From: Promethearchaeota archaeon
GTDB lineage: Archaea > Asgardarchaeota > Lokiarchaeia > Sigynarchaeales > SOKP01
Direction: 5' to 3'
Assembly: GCA_014730295.1 (NCBI GenBank)
Contig: WJIN01000412.1
Span: forward strand, 1 to 33,261
DNA: 33,261 nt
In this document: positions 8,301-15,688 of the stretch, piece by piece
Layout: the number at the start of each line of letters is the position of its first letter
Position numbering within the stretch: the stretch's first letter is position 1
Made by a program: the position numbers and the translations under genes
Notes under the pieces: generated by a model
Database searches by the model: none
The model's input: the letters and a program-made list of their open reading frames with translations, nothing else
Told to the model about the DNA's origin: nothing

Positions 8301-8613
8301 GAATTCTATAGCGAGAATTAATTTTGTAGAGCATGCTGAGAATGGTTCAACTGCCACGCTAACGATTGATTCTTCTCTATTCCAAAATTCAGAGGGGAAA
8401 ATGAATCTGGCAAGCCTTATTAAGACATATCTAACCAAAGGAGGTATGCAACTCCAACCAAACGTGGTCAACCGTGAAATGTTACAAGATGCATATGAAC
8501 ATCCCGAAAAATATCCGAACTTAATGGTTCGTATTGCTGGCTACTGCGCATACTTCAACGAACTTTCTGATGGAATGAAACAAGTTATTATCAATAGGAC
8601 TTGCTATAAATAA
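5338..8613 (+). CDS. Fusion of a radical-SAM glycyl-radical activase to a dehydratase-type glycyl radical enzyme
   Basis: A 1091-residue protein combining two proteins that are normally separate. Residues 1 to about 258 are a glycyl-radical-enzyme activase: GPGIRTTLFFKGC, the 4Fe-4S motif C32-x3-C36-x2-C39, and SGGGVTLSGGEP (76-87). Only two other cysteines (C16, C94) occur there, so the eight-cysteine ferredoxin insert usual in dehydratase activases is absent. A short linker leads to a complete glycyl radical enzyme (about 265-1091): GRLDQILYPYY (538-548), the thiyl loop GCVEP with C692 and E694, D706 fourteen residues later as in glycerol dehydratase, and the C-terminal glycyl loop RIAGYCAYF with G1068. 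The HS pair expected before GRxDQ seems to be N533-A534. Residues about 735-780 form an unusual basic, hydrophobic insert. It should self-activate and perform anaerobic radical elimination or decarboxylation; the substrate is unknown. Any activity would be oxygen-sensitive and cytoplasmic. Confidence 0.88.
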   Translation: MQITQTFIPFKVQRNCVYDGPGIRTTLFFKGCGLRCVWCQNPEMRSFRDDVPPENIYTIEALMDIILRDKEYYIASGGGVTLSGGEPFLQDPECLIELLKLLRGENIHIVVETSLHAPWEGISQVEPYIDLFLVDLKVVGDDHLHKKYTKQDSRLIHTNLKKLLERDANVKFRMVMVPGLNDGEDNIESTAHLLKSLNYDSLELLKYHNFYEDKARRLGLNYQSLGIKNQEASETIERGIRLFEKQGINVEYVERDSKLKQTTFSPRVRQIQKDIRKSGRALCIEACKLKTKYYKKNGFEKPTPVHRAECLSYVLRNKTVKIYPKELLVGNFTSKRCAGQLWEEYYGPIVASFLYKIDRLKPVRFQCSLKEKLYSYVRLFPFWMKHSLFNIVYSKIPDVVSALANASETVAGFNNNMASIAHFIVNFEPILELGTSGLVKKLKKKKAEKSEKYHDFYDGAIISLKALEAFAQRYTIYLAILRKNDSNPQRKEELKKMEEICEQVPKYPARTFHEALQSMLFLHIALCTESYENAISFGRLDQILYPYYKRDKEAGRITYEEAKELLCLFILKMDEVILVNDGNSFPSLNGLFETLSTDQAVTFGGVDKDGKDATNDVTYMLIDACELQPLSADMAARINKNSPDEYLKKIAEVYIKGCPIPQLFSDEIYIETIKNHYPVSLESARNYSIVGCVEPNASDDHFGNTDCANVNLTLPLLQALKGHEHDLWNNKTSDDLLILITNFITFYLKGKNLVSRFILRICNRLREKRKIKLGLFNYNPPSNMEELLERFQKRLNHLTNSILKDHQTIERHLRQNFPTPLASSLFKGCIESGKDVYEGGAKINSSGIQAVGVTDVANSLFAINEVIFKKKLYSIEDVIDAIKNNFQGSRNQKIRSVLLSVPKFGEEYSPETIQWMNKVLEMYTSALDSVENCPRKGRYSAGYYALNVCTRYGKNTPALPSGRLKGEPLANSLTPHYGMEQSDLLSSLNSIARINFVEHAENGSTATLTIDSSLFQNSEGKMNLASLIKTYLTKGGMQLQPNVVNREMLQDAYEHPEKYPNLMVRIAGYCAYFNELSDGMKQVIINRTCYK

Positions 8614-8661
8614 AGAAAGATAGGATAATTAAAAGGGCATTTTATTCCCCATCAATATCTC

Positions 8662-9435
8662 CTAAATTTGTTTCATTTGACAATAAGATACTAACTCTTT
8701 AGTATCTAAAAACTTTATTTGCATCATTTTCGATTCCCATTCGATGTCTTGGGTATAGATCGGATTTCCACGGAGATCTATCATTTCTAGATTCTTAAGA
8801 TTTGCGAGGCCCTTTAGTTGATGAATTTCATTAAAAGCGAGATTCAATCTTTTTAATTTTATTAGATGATCTAGATTTTTTATCTCTTCTATTTTATTTC
8901 TCTTTAATACCAAAAGAACTAGTTGTTTCAGAGAGTCAAGACCTTCAAGTTCTATTATAAAATTTTTTTCAATATTCAGAAATTCCAGCCTACACAGCTG
9001 GTCCAATCCCTCTATTTTATGAATGCGATTACTTCCTAGATATAATCTCTTTAAATTTTTTAGAATATCTAATCCATTAATTTTTTGAATTTGATTATCA
9101 AACACATTTAACTCAACCAATTTAGGAAGGAAATCAAGACCTTTAAGTTCAGAGATATTATTATTGTATAGATAAAGATATTGCAGATTAGACAATTGGT
9201 CCAATCCACTTATCTCCTCAATTTGGTTTAATCTTAAATTAAGAAGCTCTAATTGATTTAAAGCTTCAAGTCCTTTGATCTCTTTAATCTCGTTATTTGA
9301 TAAATCTAATTCTCTAATATTCTCGACGTTCCCAAATCCTTTGATAAGGGATATATCCTCAATACCTAAATTACTCAGATCTAACACTCCATTTCTAAGA
9401 AAGTATTTAGAACCTTTGTATCTTACATAATCCAT
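8662..9435 (-). CDS. SDS22-type leucine-rich-repeat protein
   Basis: A 257-residue protein made almost wholly of leucine-rich repeats. Eight consecutive 22-residue units cover 39-214 with the pattern LxxLxLxxNxIxxIxGLxxL, flanked by an N-terminal half-repeat (about 10-38) and a C-terminal cap (215-257) containing DLRGNPIY. This is the SDS22/protein-phosphatase-1-regulator type of repeat, a curved solenoid for protein-protein binding. There is no signal peptide or membrane segment, so it is probably cytoplasmic. Such proteins are frequent in Asgard archaea. Its stop lies 48 bp from the convergent end of the glycyl radical fusion, so the two are not co-transcribed. The binding partner cannot be inferred from the neighbourhood. 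Confidence 0.88.
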   Translation of the reverse strand: MDYVRYKGSKYFLRNGVLDLSNLGIEDISLIKGFGNVENIRELDLSNNEIKEIKGLEALNQLELLNLRLNQIEEISGLDQLSNLQYLYLYNNNISELKGLDFLPKLVELNVFDNQIQKINGLDILKNLKRLYLGSNRIHKIEGLDQLCRLEFLNIEKNFIIELEGLDSLKQLVLLVLKRNKIEEIKNLDHLIKLKRLNLAFNEIHQLKGLANLKNLEMIDLRGNPIYTQDIEWESKMMQIKFLDTKELVSYCQMKQI

Positions 9436-9654
9436 ATTTTAGAGTCCACATTTTGTGAATGTTATTTTAGGATATAAAAATGAATAAACAAACCGTTTTA
9501 AAATATTCATTCTTATCGGATTTTATACTAAGGTAGGAATAAAAGAGTGAAATTATGTATTTAAGATTCATGATGATAATCTGACTGATGGGTAATCGAA
9601 AATGAAGTAATGATGCTCTAAAAATTTTCTTTATTAATAATACCTAACCTCAGC

Positions 9655-9664
9655 TTATATATTT
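9655..9664 (+). promoter_or_regulatory. TATA box implying a leaderless transcript
   Basis: TTATATATTT is centred about 26 nt before the ATG at 9686, so the transcript should start at the initiation codon. No ribosome site is visible in between. Confidence 0.55.
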
Positions 9665-9685
9665 AGCCAATCAAATTCATTACAT

Positions 9686-10675
9686 ATGAGTAATATAAGC
9701 ATTGTCGAGGATTTAATGAGAGAATTTGCAGAAAATACGGGATTAATTTCAGACAAGGATCCGAGAAGATACTTATGGACAGATGCGTTTGCGGTCTGTA
9801 ATTTCATCCAATTACTCAAGCAAACAAACAATGAGAAATATAAAGAGTTAGCAATTAGTTTAGTGGATCAAGTTCACTCGATCCTTGGAAAACATCGTGA
9901 TGATGATCCTCGGGAAGGCTGGCTCTCTAACAATCCCCGACGGCCTACGAAAAATGGTTTGCGAATAGGTAAAGAACTACCTGAAAGAAAACCCGAAAAA
10001 CCAATAGATCAACAACTCGAATGGGAGAGGGACGGACAATACTTTCATTATTTAACCAAATGGATGGTTGCGTTAATTAGTATAGGGAACTTCCTTGATA
10101 AGGAAATCTATAAGATATGGGCAGCAGATTTAGTACAAGCATCGATGAAGTTCGTCCATAATGAGAGGATGTATTGGAAGATGAGCATCGATCTCAGCAG
10201 ACCATTAGTCAGATCGATGGGACAACACGATCCACTCGATGGATACACGGTATTCAGATTAGTTGATATGAATACTAAGGAGGATTTGAGTGCAGAAGTG
10301 GACATTATGTTTAAAATGGCAAGACGATTGCGATTAGAAACAGAAGATCCGTTGGGAATGGGAGGTATGTTAATTGACGCATATAGATTACACAAAATGA
10401 ATGAGAATAAGGAATTCATCGACACTATTATTGAAGCTGTCAAATTTGGGATTCAATATTTCAATCCGAATGCTCATAGCTTAGCGTTTCGAGAATTAGG
10501 ATTAGCAATAGGTGTGGACGCAGCGAAACGAATGAATAGGTTAAAACAATATTGGAATATTTCCGAGAAGCTAAATACCTATTGGGTCAATCACCGAAAA
10601 TGGGAAGCTCATAGAGACATAAACCAAGTTATGCTGGCAACTAGCTTAAACCCAAATCAATTTTTAGAAGTTTAA
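9686..10675 (+). CDS. Uncharacterised conserved protein, probable six-hairpin (alpha/alpha) fold
   Basis: A 329-residue, helix-rich protein. Conserved-looking blocks are LWTDAFAVCNFIQLL near the N-terminus, VDQVHSILGKHRDDDPREGW, an LEWERDGQYFHYLTKWM block, MYWKMSIDLSRPLV followed by SMGQHDPLDGY, and DPLGMGGMLIDAYR. The repeating helix pairs with aromatic and acidic clusters (W, D, H, R) resemble the alpha/alpha-toroid of six-hairpin glycosidases and related proteins, and I recognise the sequence type as a widespread uncharacterised family. A carbohydrate-related role is only a possibility; catalytic residues are not assigned. There is no signal peptide, so it would act inside the cell. The transcript is predicted to be leaderless and monocistronic, ending convergently next to the DUF1801-like gene. 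Confidence 0.6.
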   Translation: MSNISIVEDLMREFAENTGLISDKDPRRYLWTDAFAVCNFIQLLKQTNNEKYKELAISLVDQVHSILGKHRDDDPREGWLSNNPRRPTKNGLRIGKELPERKPEKPIDQQLEWERDGQYFHYLTKWMVALISIGNFLDKEIYKIWAADLVQASMKFVHNERMYWKMSIDLSRPLVRSMGQHDPLDGYTVFRLVDMNTKEDLSAEVDIMFKMARRLRLETEDPLGMGGMLIDAYRLHKMNENKEFIDTIIEAVKFGIQYFNPNAHSLAFRELGLAIGVDAAKRMNRLKQYWNISEKLNTYWVNHRKWEAHRDINQVMLATSLNPNQFLEV

Positions 10676-10690
10676 AGTCCTTGAGATAAT

Positions 10691-11107
10691 CTAAATCCAC
10701 TCAATATCCTTGTACTTTTCTATTCCTTTCAACAATAAGGATTCTATTTCTTCAAGAAGGGAAGGACTAAGGTTATTAATGTTGAAGCACGATTTACCTT
10801 TTAGAAATTTATTCAAGGCTGGACTAATATTTCGGAACTCATCCGGGTGTGAATAAATAGGGTTAAAATAGAAACTTACATAATTTTTTTGTTGAATTAT
10901 TCCCGCGATATAGGTTTTTTGTGGATCCTTTCCAAATAGACTGACTTCTTTATTACCATATACATGATAGGCTGGTTTTTTGTCCTTTGCCTTTGAGTCT
11001 ATATATCTCTCTGCGGTATAAAAATCGTTTGAATGTTTTTCTAACATATGTTTTATCTTTAGGAAAATCTCATCCAAATTTTTCATATTAGAATTATTAA
11101 AACTCAC
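10691..11107 (-). CDS. DUF1801/YdhG-like protein
   Basis: A 138-residue soluble protein. The C-terminal half carries the pattern seen in DUF1801 (YdhG-like) proteins: a strand block AGIIQQKNYVSFYFNPIY, then PALNKFLKGKSCFNI, then a final helix pair LSPSLLEEIESLLLKGIEKY. The N-terminal region (about 10-55) is helical and charged, ending in KKPAYHVYGNKEVSLFG. The molecular function of the family is not established. The fold resembles frataxin-like or iron-binding proteins in some relatives, but no clear metal ligands stand out here. The gene ends 15 bp from the convergent six-hairpin-like gene. An internal ATG at residue 8 is an alternative start. Confidence 0.5.
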   Translation of the reverse strand: MSFNNSNMKNLDEIFLKIKHMLEKHSNDFYTAERYIDSKAKDKKPAYHVYGNKEVSLFGKDPQKTYIAGIIQQKNYVSFYFNPIYSHPDEFRNISPALNKFLKGKSCFNINNLSPSLLEEIESLLLKGIEKYKDIEWI

Positions 11108-11375
11108 ACATTAAAAAAACTCTCTTATAGTCTAAAAGTAGTTATCCAAATTTAGTATTGATAAAAAGGTATTAGGTCTGCTCTTCTTTATCTTTGTAAG
11201 TCTTATAAAATATAAAAGAAAGATATCATAATAGTTTCTCTGGAAACATGAAAACTATATTTATTTAATCTTTGATTATAAGAATTCTAATAAGTTCTGT
11301 TTTGTATCCTTTGTTAACTTAATTGAATGCTAAATAAAATAGTAAAAAAGTTAAAAATATTATAGGTTGAATGAA

Positions 11376-11852
11376 ATGGCAGCAACTAACCTTGTAGTAG
11401 GGAAAAAGGCACCAGAATTTTGCTTACCTGATAAGAATGGAAATGATGTATGTTTGAGAGATTATAAAGGAAAAAATGTAATATTATACTTCTATCCCAA
11501 AGATAACTCCCCAAGTTGTACCACCGAAGCAATTGGATTCACAAATATCTTACCCGAATTGCTGGAGCTCAACGCCGAGGTGATAGGAATAAGTCCCGAT
11601 AACCCCGAATCCCATAAAAAATTCATTGAAAAGAAAAATCTCAAGATCACCTTGCTCAGTGATGAAGATACAGAGGTCTTGAAAAAATATGGCGCTTGGG
11701 GAATGAAGAAATTTAGAGGGAAATCTTATATGGGGGTAATTCGAAGCACTTATTTGATTAATAAATATGGCAACATTGAATATCATTGGCCTAAAGTAAG
11801 TGTAAAAGGGCACCCTGAAGATGTGAAAGAAAAGTTAAGTAAAGTAGAGTAA
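11376..11852 (+). CDS. Peroxiredoxin, Bcp/PrxQ type
   Basis: A 158-residue thioredoxin-fold peroxidase reducing hydrogen peroxide and organic peroxides in the cytoplasm. Seen are GKKAPEFCLPDKNG, LYFYPKDNSPSCTTEA with peroxidatic Cys48, then VIGISPDNPESHKKF, LLSDEDTEVLKKYGAWG and RSTYLINKYG. Family members commonly carry the resolving Cys five residues after the peroxidatic one; here that position is Ile53, and two other cysteines (C16, C26) are N-terminal, so it may be a 1-Cys type using an external thiol. The usual PGCT is PSCT. The ATG at 11376 is preferred over the TTG at 11367 because AGGTTGA lies 5 nt before it. Monocistronic; consistent with oxidative-stress defence in an anaerobe. Confidence 0.87.
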   Translation: MAATNLVVGKKAPEFCLPDKNGNDVCLRDYKGKNVILYFYPKDNSPSCTTEAIGFTNILPELLELNAEVIGISPDNPESHKKFIEKKNLKITLLSDEDTEVLKKYGAWGMKKFRGKSYMGVIRSTYLINKYGNIEYHWPKVSVKGHPEDVKEKLSKVE

Positions 11853-11995
11853 AGAGTTCGTCATAATTGTTATTATAGTGATAAAATAGGCAATATAGAT
11901 TTACTCTTAATTTTTTTAAAGTTTAATAAGTAACGCTATTAGAGAAATCTGTTAGGCTTCAATATCTCACAGATTTTTTATAAACCATGTGAAAA

Positions 11996-12005
11996 ATATT
12001 TAAAT
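11996..12005 (+). promoter_or_regulatory. TATA box for the aldehyde dehydrogenase gene
   Basis: ATATTTAAAT is centred 29-30 nt before the ATG at 12030 but only about 17 nt before the upstream GTG at 12018, so it favours the ATG as start. A second TATA-like run (TTTTTATAAA, 11974-11983) could give a leader of about 25 nt. Confidence 0.45.
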
Positions 12006-12029
12006 AGTAATATAGCAGTGGTTAAAATA

Positions 12030-13526
12030 ATGATTAAAAGTATAAATCCCGCTACTCTTGAAGAAATTGGAGCAGTGGAAGAAACTCCGATAGAAAAGCT
12101 CGATGAAATATTTGAAAATTCCCGGAAAGCTCAAAGGGAGTGGGCTAAAGTTCCCTTAGCTGAACGGGCTCGTAGAGTGGTGGATGTTAATAGAGTTATT
12201 TCAACTCAATTTGATGAGATTTCGCTCTTGATCTCACAAGAAGTAGGAAAACCGCCAGATGAAGCATTTGTCAGTGAGGTATACGGCGTAGCAGATTCAA
12301 CGTTTAATTATTACTCCAATGTAGTTGACGTTTTAGGAGGAGAAGAACAGGTTCCGCTAGGATTTTATGAATCGTTAGATAAACGGAGTCTGATTATTAG
12401 AAAACCGATTGGTGTGATTTGCGTGATAGGCCCTTATAATTATCCCTTTACTATTCCATTCCAACAGATCGTCCAGAGTTTGATGGCAGGAAACAGTGTG
12501 GTATTTAAACCATCCTCAGAGACCGTACTTACGGGAAAAAAAATCCAGGAAATTTTTGATGAGATAGACTTACCACAACATTTGGTACAAACTGTTTTTG
12601 GAAGTGGTTCAAAATTGGGTAATCCGCTGATCGATAATGCAGAGAAGGTAATTTTTACGGGAAGTACCGCTACAGGAAAAAGAATAATGCAGCGAGGTGC
12701 AAATACGCTTACAGATGTGGATCTCGAGTTGGGAGGAAAATCTGCAATGGTTGTATTTCCAGATGCGAATCTTGAAAGAGCTGTATTAGCGGCACGATGG
12801 GGCTGCTTCACTAATGCGGGACAAGTTTGTGCTTCGGTCAAACGATTATATCTTCATAAGGATATATATGATGGATTTGTTGATGAATTAGTTAGAAAAA
12901 CCAAGGAATTAAAGCAAGATATTCCCACTAAACCGAATATAGATGTTGGAGCGATGATCAATGAGGAACAACTCAATTGGGTGGAAAAGATGGTCAAGGC
13001 GGGAATTGAAGAGGGAGCTAAAGTATTAGTGGGAGGGCGAAGAAATCCAAATTTTGAGGGTTATTTTTATGAACCAACCATAATGACCGCAAAAAGTAAT
13101 GATATGAAAGTTGTTCAAGAAGAAATTTTTGGTCCAGTTTTAGTGGTGCTTAAATTTGAAGACGAGGAGCAAGTAATAGAGATGGTAAATGATAATCAAT
13201 ACGGGCTAACATCCAGTGTTTGGACAGAAGACATAGAGTTTGGTAAGAAAATAGCAGAAGAGATAAATACTGGTTCCATTATGGTAAATGAGGTTGTCTA
13301 CACATTTGCACTCGCACCAACTCCATGGGGAGGGACAAAAAATTCGGGAATCGGCAGAACTCACGGGAAATTGGGATTTTATGAAGTATCTCGTCCTTTA
13401 CATATTAATATTGATGAGTACAAAGAACCCGACCTCTGGTGGATGCCGTATGACGAGAGTTACAAAGAAATAATCGAGAATTTCAAAAATATCGCATCAA
13501 GCTTGGTAGTTAAGGACTCCTATTAA
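12030..13526 (+). CDS. NAD(P)-dependent aldehyde dehydrogenase
   Basis: A 498-residue aldehyde dehydrogenase of normal family length, oxidising an aldehyde to the acid. Seen are the PYNYP block with catalytic Asn137, FTGSTATGKRI (cofactor binding), LELGGKSAMVV with general base Glu233, NAGQVCAS with nucleophile Cys267, and EEIFGPVL near the C-terminus. It resembles succinate-semialdehyde and phosphorylating-independent glyceraldehyde-3-phosphate dehydrogenase groups, but the substrate cannot be fixed by eye. A C-terminal extension (DLWWMPYDESYKEII onward) follows the last family motif. The start is taken as ATG 12030 rather than GTG 12018 on promoter spacing. It converges on the 3-hydroxyacyl-CoA dehydrogenase gene, so the two are close but separately transcribed. 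Confidence 0.9.
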   Translation: MIKSINPATLEEIGAVEETPIEKLDEIFENSRKAQREWAKVPLAERARRVVDVNRVISTQFDEISLLISQEVGKPPDEAFVSEVYGVADSTFNYYSNVVDVLGGEEQVPLGFYESLDKRSLIIRKPIGVICVIGPYNYPFTIPFQQIVQSLMAGNSVVFKPSSETVLTGKKIQEIFDEIDLPQHLVQTVFGSGSKLGNPLIDNAEKVIFTGSTATGKRIMQRGANTLTDVDLELGGKSAMVVFPDANLERAVLAARWGCFTNAGQVCASVKRLYLHKDIYDGFVDELVRKTKELKQDIPTKPNIDVGAMINEEQLNWVEKMVKAGIEEGAKVLVGGRRNPNFEGYFYEPTIMTAKSNDMKVVQEEIFGPVLVVLKFEDEEQVIEMVNDNQYGLTSSVWTEDIEFGKKIAEEINTGSIMVNEVVYTFALAPTPWGGTKNSGIGRTHGKLGFYEVSRPLHINIDEYKEPDLWWMPYDESYKEIIENFKNIASSLVVKDSY

Positions 13527-13530
13527 TCTC

Positions 13531-13538
13531 TTTTTTTT
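13531..13538 (+). terminator. T8 terminator after aldehyde dehydrogenase
   Basis: Eight T residues begin 5 nt after the stop codon, in the 30-bp gap before the convergent dehydrogenase gene. Confidence 0.6.
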
Positions 13539-13556
13539 ATCTATTTTTCGCTATAG

Positions 13557-14744
13557 TTATTTTCTCATTTTAATAAATTTACCTGACTTCATTAATGAGC
13601 ATGGTTCAAAATAGCTTATATTGTTTTCTCGAGCAAATTTGGTTAATTTATCTGACCAATTTGTGTAGTTGTGTTTTCCCGGGGCAAAAGGTGATGGAGT
13701 CCCAATCCCGATCTTCATCACCTTCTCGATGATAGAATAGTTCGGCACGATGTTCTCTTCCAACATTTTACACGATTCATTCAACTGGATTGCTAGTAGG
13801 AGTTCGGGATCCAAGAGTCCAGCTTTTTTGGTCTTATTAATTAGAGGTCTTCCATTTTCATCATAATTGTAAAATCCTTTCCCCGCCTTTTTTCCATAAT
13901 ATCCATTTTTTACTAATTCAGTCAGAAGGTTTCCAGGAGCAAACTCAGAGGATACTCGTTCTTCAAAGCTCTTTAGTGCCTTATAATTCGTATCTAAGCC
14001 TAAATAATCGCATAATTCATACGGACCCACTTTCATGAAAGGGTAGGCATCAGCATCCAATTGTTCTATTGGGATACCGTTTTTCGCTGCTTTATCCGCT
14101 AAAATATTTAGATAGAGATTTCCAGGGATTAGTAGACGATTTGAGATAAAACCTGGAGTGTCTTTCTCGATTGGTGCGACAAACATCGTGCCATTTTTAG
14201 CGGGGATATTTTTACAGAAGTTTATAGTTCTGTGAAATATTTCGTTTCTCGTTTTTTCTCCCTTCATCACTTCAATGCAACTTTGCAAAAAAGGGGGTAC
14301 GAAAAAATGCATACCAATGGTTTGCTCTGGTTTGTTAGAAGCTTCTCCCAATTCCGTTATGGTGAAAGTGGAAGTGTTTGACGATATAATAGTATTATTA
14401 CTGCATTCACTCCCAACTTTACTGAGAAGGTTTCTCTTTAATTCAATATCCTCTGGAATGACTTCTATTACTAGATCAGAATTAAACACTTTTCTATCTA
14501 ATTGAGATGAAATATTTAATTTACTAACAATCCTTTCTGCGTCTCCATCGCGTTGGAAAAAGTTTTTAGAACCTAATTTATGTATGTATTTTTTTAAGGT
14601 AGATTGAGCTTTTTGAAGAGTGGGTTCGGAAATATCGATTAAATTTACTTTTTCCGCATTTGATAGCAAAAATATTTGTGCGATCCCAACGCCCATTGTG
14701 CCGGCGCCAATTACGGAAATTGTTTTAATATCTGAGTGCGTCAT
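13557..14744 (-). CDS. 3-hydroxyacyl-CoA dehydrogenase
   Basis: A 395-residue NAD-dependent enzyme interconverting 3-hydroxyacyl-CoA and 3-oxoacyl-CoA, as in beta-oxidation or butyrate-type metabolism. The N-terminal Rossmann domain shows VIGAGTMGVGIAQIF (11-25), acidic D37 for the NAD ribose, SNTSTFTITEL, and GMHFFVPP with catalytic H146 followed by E158. The C-terminal domain begins near KDTPGFISNRLL and includes GPYELCDYLGLD and GYYGKKAGKGFYNYDENG. It is longer than the usual 280-290 residues because a second partial copy of the C-terminal domain follows (about 315-385). No thiolase or enoyl-CoA hydratase gene is adjacent. The acyl-CoA ligase at 27.5 kb could supply substrate; that link is inference. 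Confidence 0.9.
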   Translation of the reverse strand: MTHSDIKTISVIGAGTMGVGIAQIFLLSNAEKVNLIDISEPTLQKAQSTLKKYIHKLGSKNFFQRDGDAERIVSKLNISSQLDRKVFNSDLVIEVIPEDIELKRNLLSKVGSECSNNTIISSNTSTFTITELGEASNKPEQTIGMHFFVPPFLQSCIEVMKGEKTRNEIFHRTINFCKNIPAKNGTMFVAPIEKDTPGFISNRLLIPGNLYLNILADKAAKNGIPIEQLDADAYPFMKVGPYELCDYLGLDTNYKALKSFEERVSSEFAPGNLLTELVKNGYYGKKAGKGFYNYDENGRPLINKTKKAGLLDPELLLAIQLNESCKMLEENIVPNYSIIEKVMKIGIGTPSPFAPGKHNYTNWSDKLTKFARENNISYFEPCSLMKSGKFIKMRK

Positions 14745-14981
14745 TTAATTAAGCCGAAAAAATTTGAAGTGATATTTATCATATTTATATCGTCATAGAA
14801 ATAGAAATATTAACCCACAAATTAATTTTATCATTTACTCAAGGAGATAATAGTCCGATTTTAAAATTCTATATATCTTTATATCAGTACCCAGAATATG
14901 CGAAAATTAAGTGTATAAATTTAAAAGGATGCAATTTCATTATTCATAAAAGAATCTATTACAGAGGTGTCTACATAAAAC

Positions 14982-15515
14982 ATGTCATTACAAAGTACAC
15001 GCGAATTTATATTAGAAGAGAAAATTGGTAGCTTGAAAGATAAAGTCTACGTCTATAATATAGAGAAAGAAAAGCTGGGATATTTTAAAGGGAAGCTAAT
15101 CAAAATCGGAAACACATTCCGACTTTATGACACGAATGATACTCCACTCTATACGATCGATGAGAAATTAATTTCGATGCGCTCCACCTACACTTTTTAT
15201 GAAGGGGGGGAAAAAGAAGACGAAAATATGCTCGGAAAAATGAAATCGAAACTCATCTCAATTAGACCGAAGTATTATTTTGAAGATCCTGAGGGAGAAG
15301 AACTATTTGAAGCGAAAGGAAAGATTTGGAAATTAAAGTACGATATCCGAAAAGATGGAGACAAAATCGCTGAAATTAATCAAAAACTTTTCAAAAGCAT
15401 AATTAAGGACAGTTATGGAGTGAAGATAAAAGAGGACGTATCCGATGAAACAGCAATGATAATCTTGGGAATGGTTATTATGCTTCACCATGAAAAGGAA
15501 GAACAGAATGACTAA
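14982..15515 (+). CDS. LURP-one-related (tubby-like fold) protein
   Basis: A 177-residue protein with the strand-rich, repetitive layout of LURP-one-related proteins: a run of beta strands each ending in short turns (DKVYVYNIEKEKLGYFKGKL, GNTFRLYDTNDTPLYTI, then SMRSTYTFY) and a second set starting SIRPKYYFEDPEGEELFEAKGK. It closes with KSIIKDSYGVKI and a hydrophobic helix (about 157-170) that forms the buried core of the tubby-like barrel. Phospholipid scramblases and plant LURP1 share this fold. Roles in membrane or lipid binding are suggested for the family, but the function is not established in archaea. It has no signal peptide. It sits alone between the dehydrogenase and amidohydrolase genes. 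Confidence 0.75.
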   Translation: MSLQSTREFILEEKIGSLKDKVYVYNIEKEKLGYFKGKLIKIGNTFRLYDTNDTPLYTIDEKLISMRSTYTFYEGGEKEDENMLGKMKSKLISIRPKYYFEDPEGEELFEAKGKIWKLKYDIRKDGDKIAEINQKLFKSIIKDSYGVKIKEDVSDETAMIILGMVIMLHHEKEEQND

Positions 15516-15688
15516 ATTGAATGATTAATTAAACTTATACAACTATTTTACTTTTTATTTTATTCAAATGGTTTTTTGCCTCAAATCAATAGTGCATAAT
15601 TATTAGGTATCATTAGGGTTCTTAAAAGAATAAAGCTATATATTGAACTTGTATTTCTATTTTTATAAAGAATTATGAATAGATAATT

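Noticed and set aside
12018..12029. GTG at 12018 as start of the aldehyde dehydrogenase
   Set aside because: The TATA-like box is only about 17 nt upstream of it, whereas ATG 12030 fits the expected spacing.
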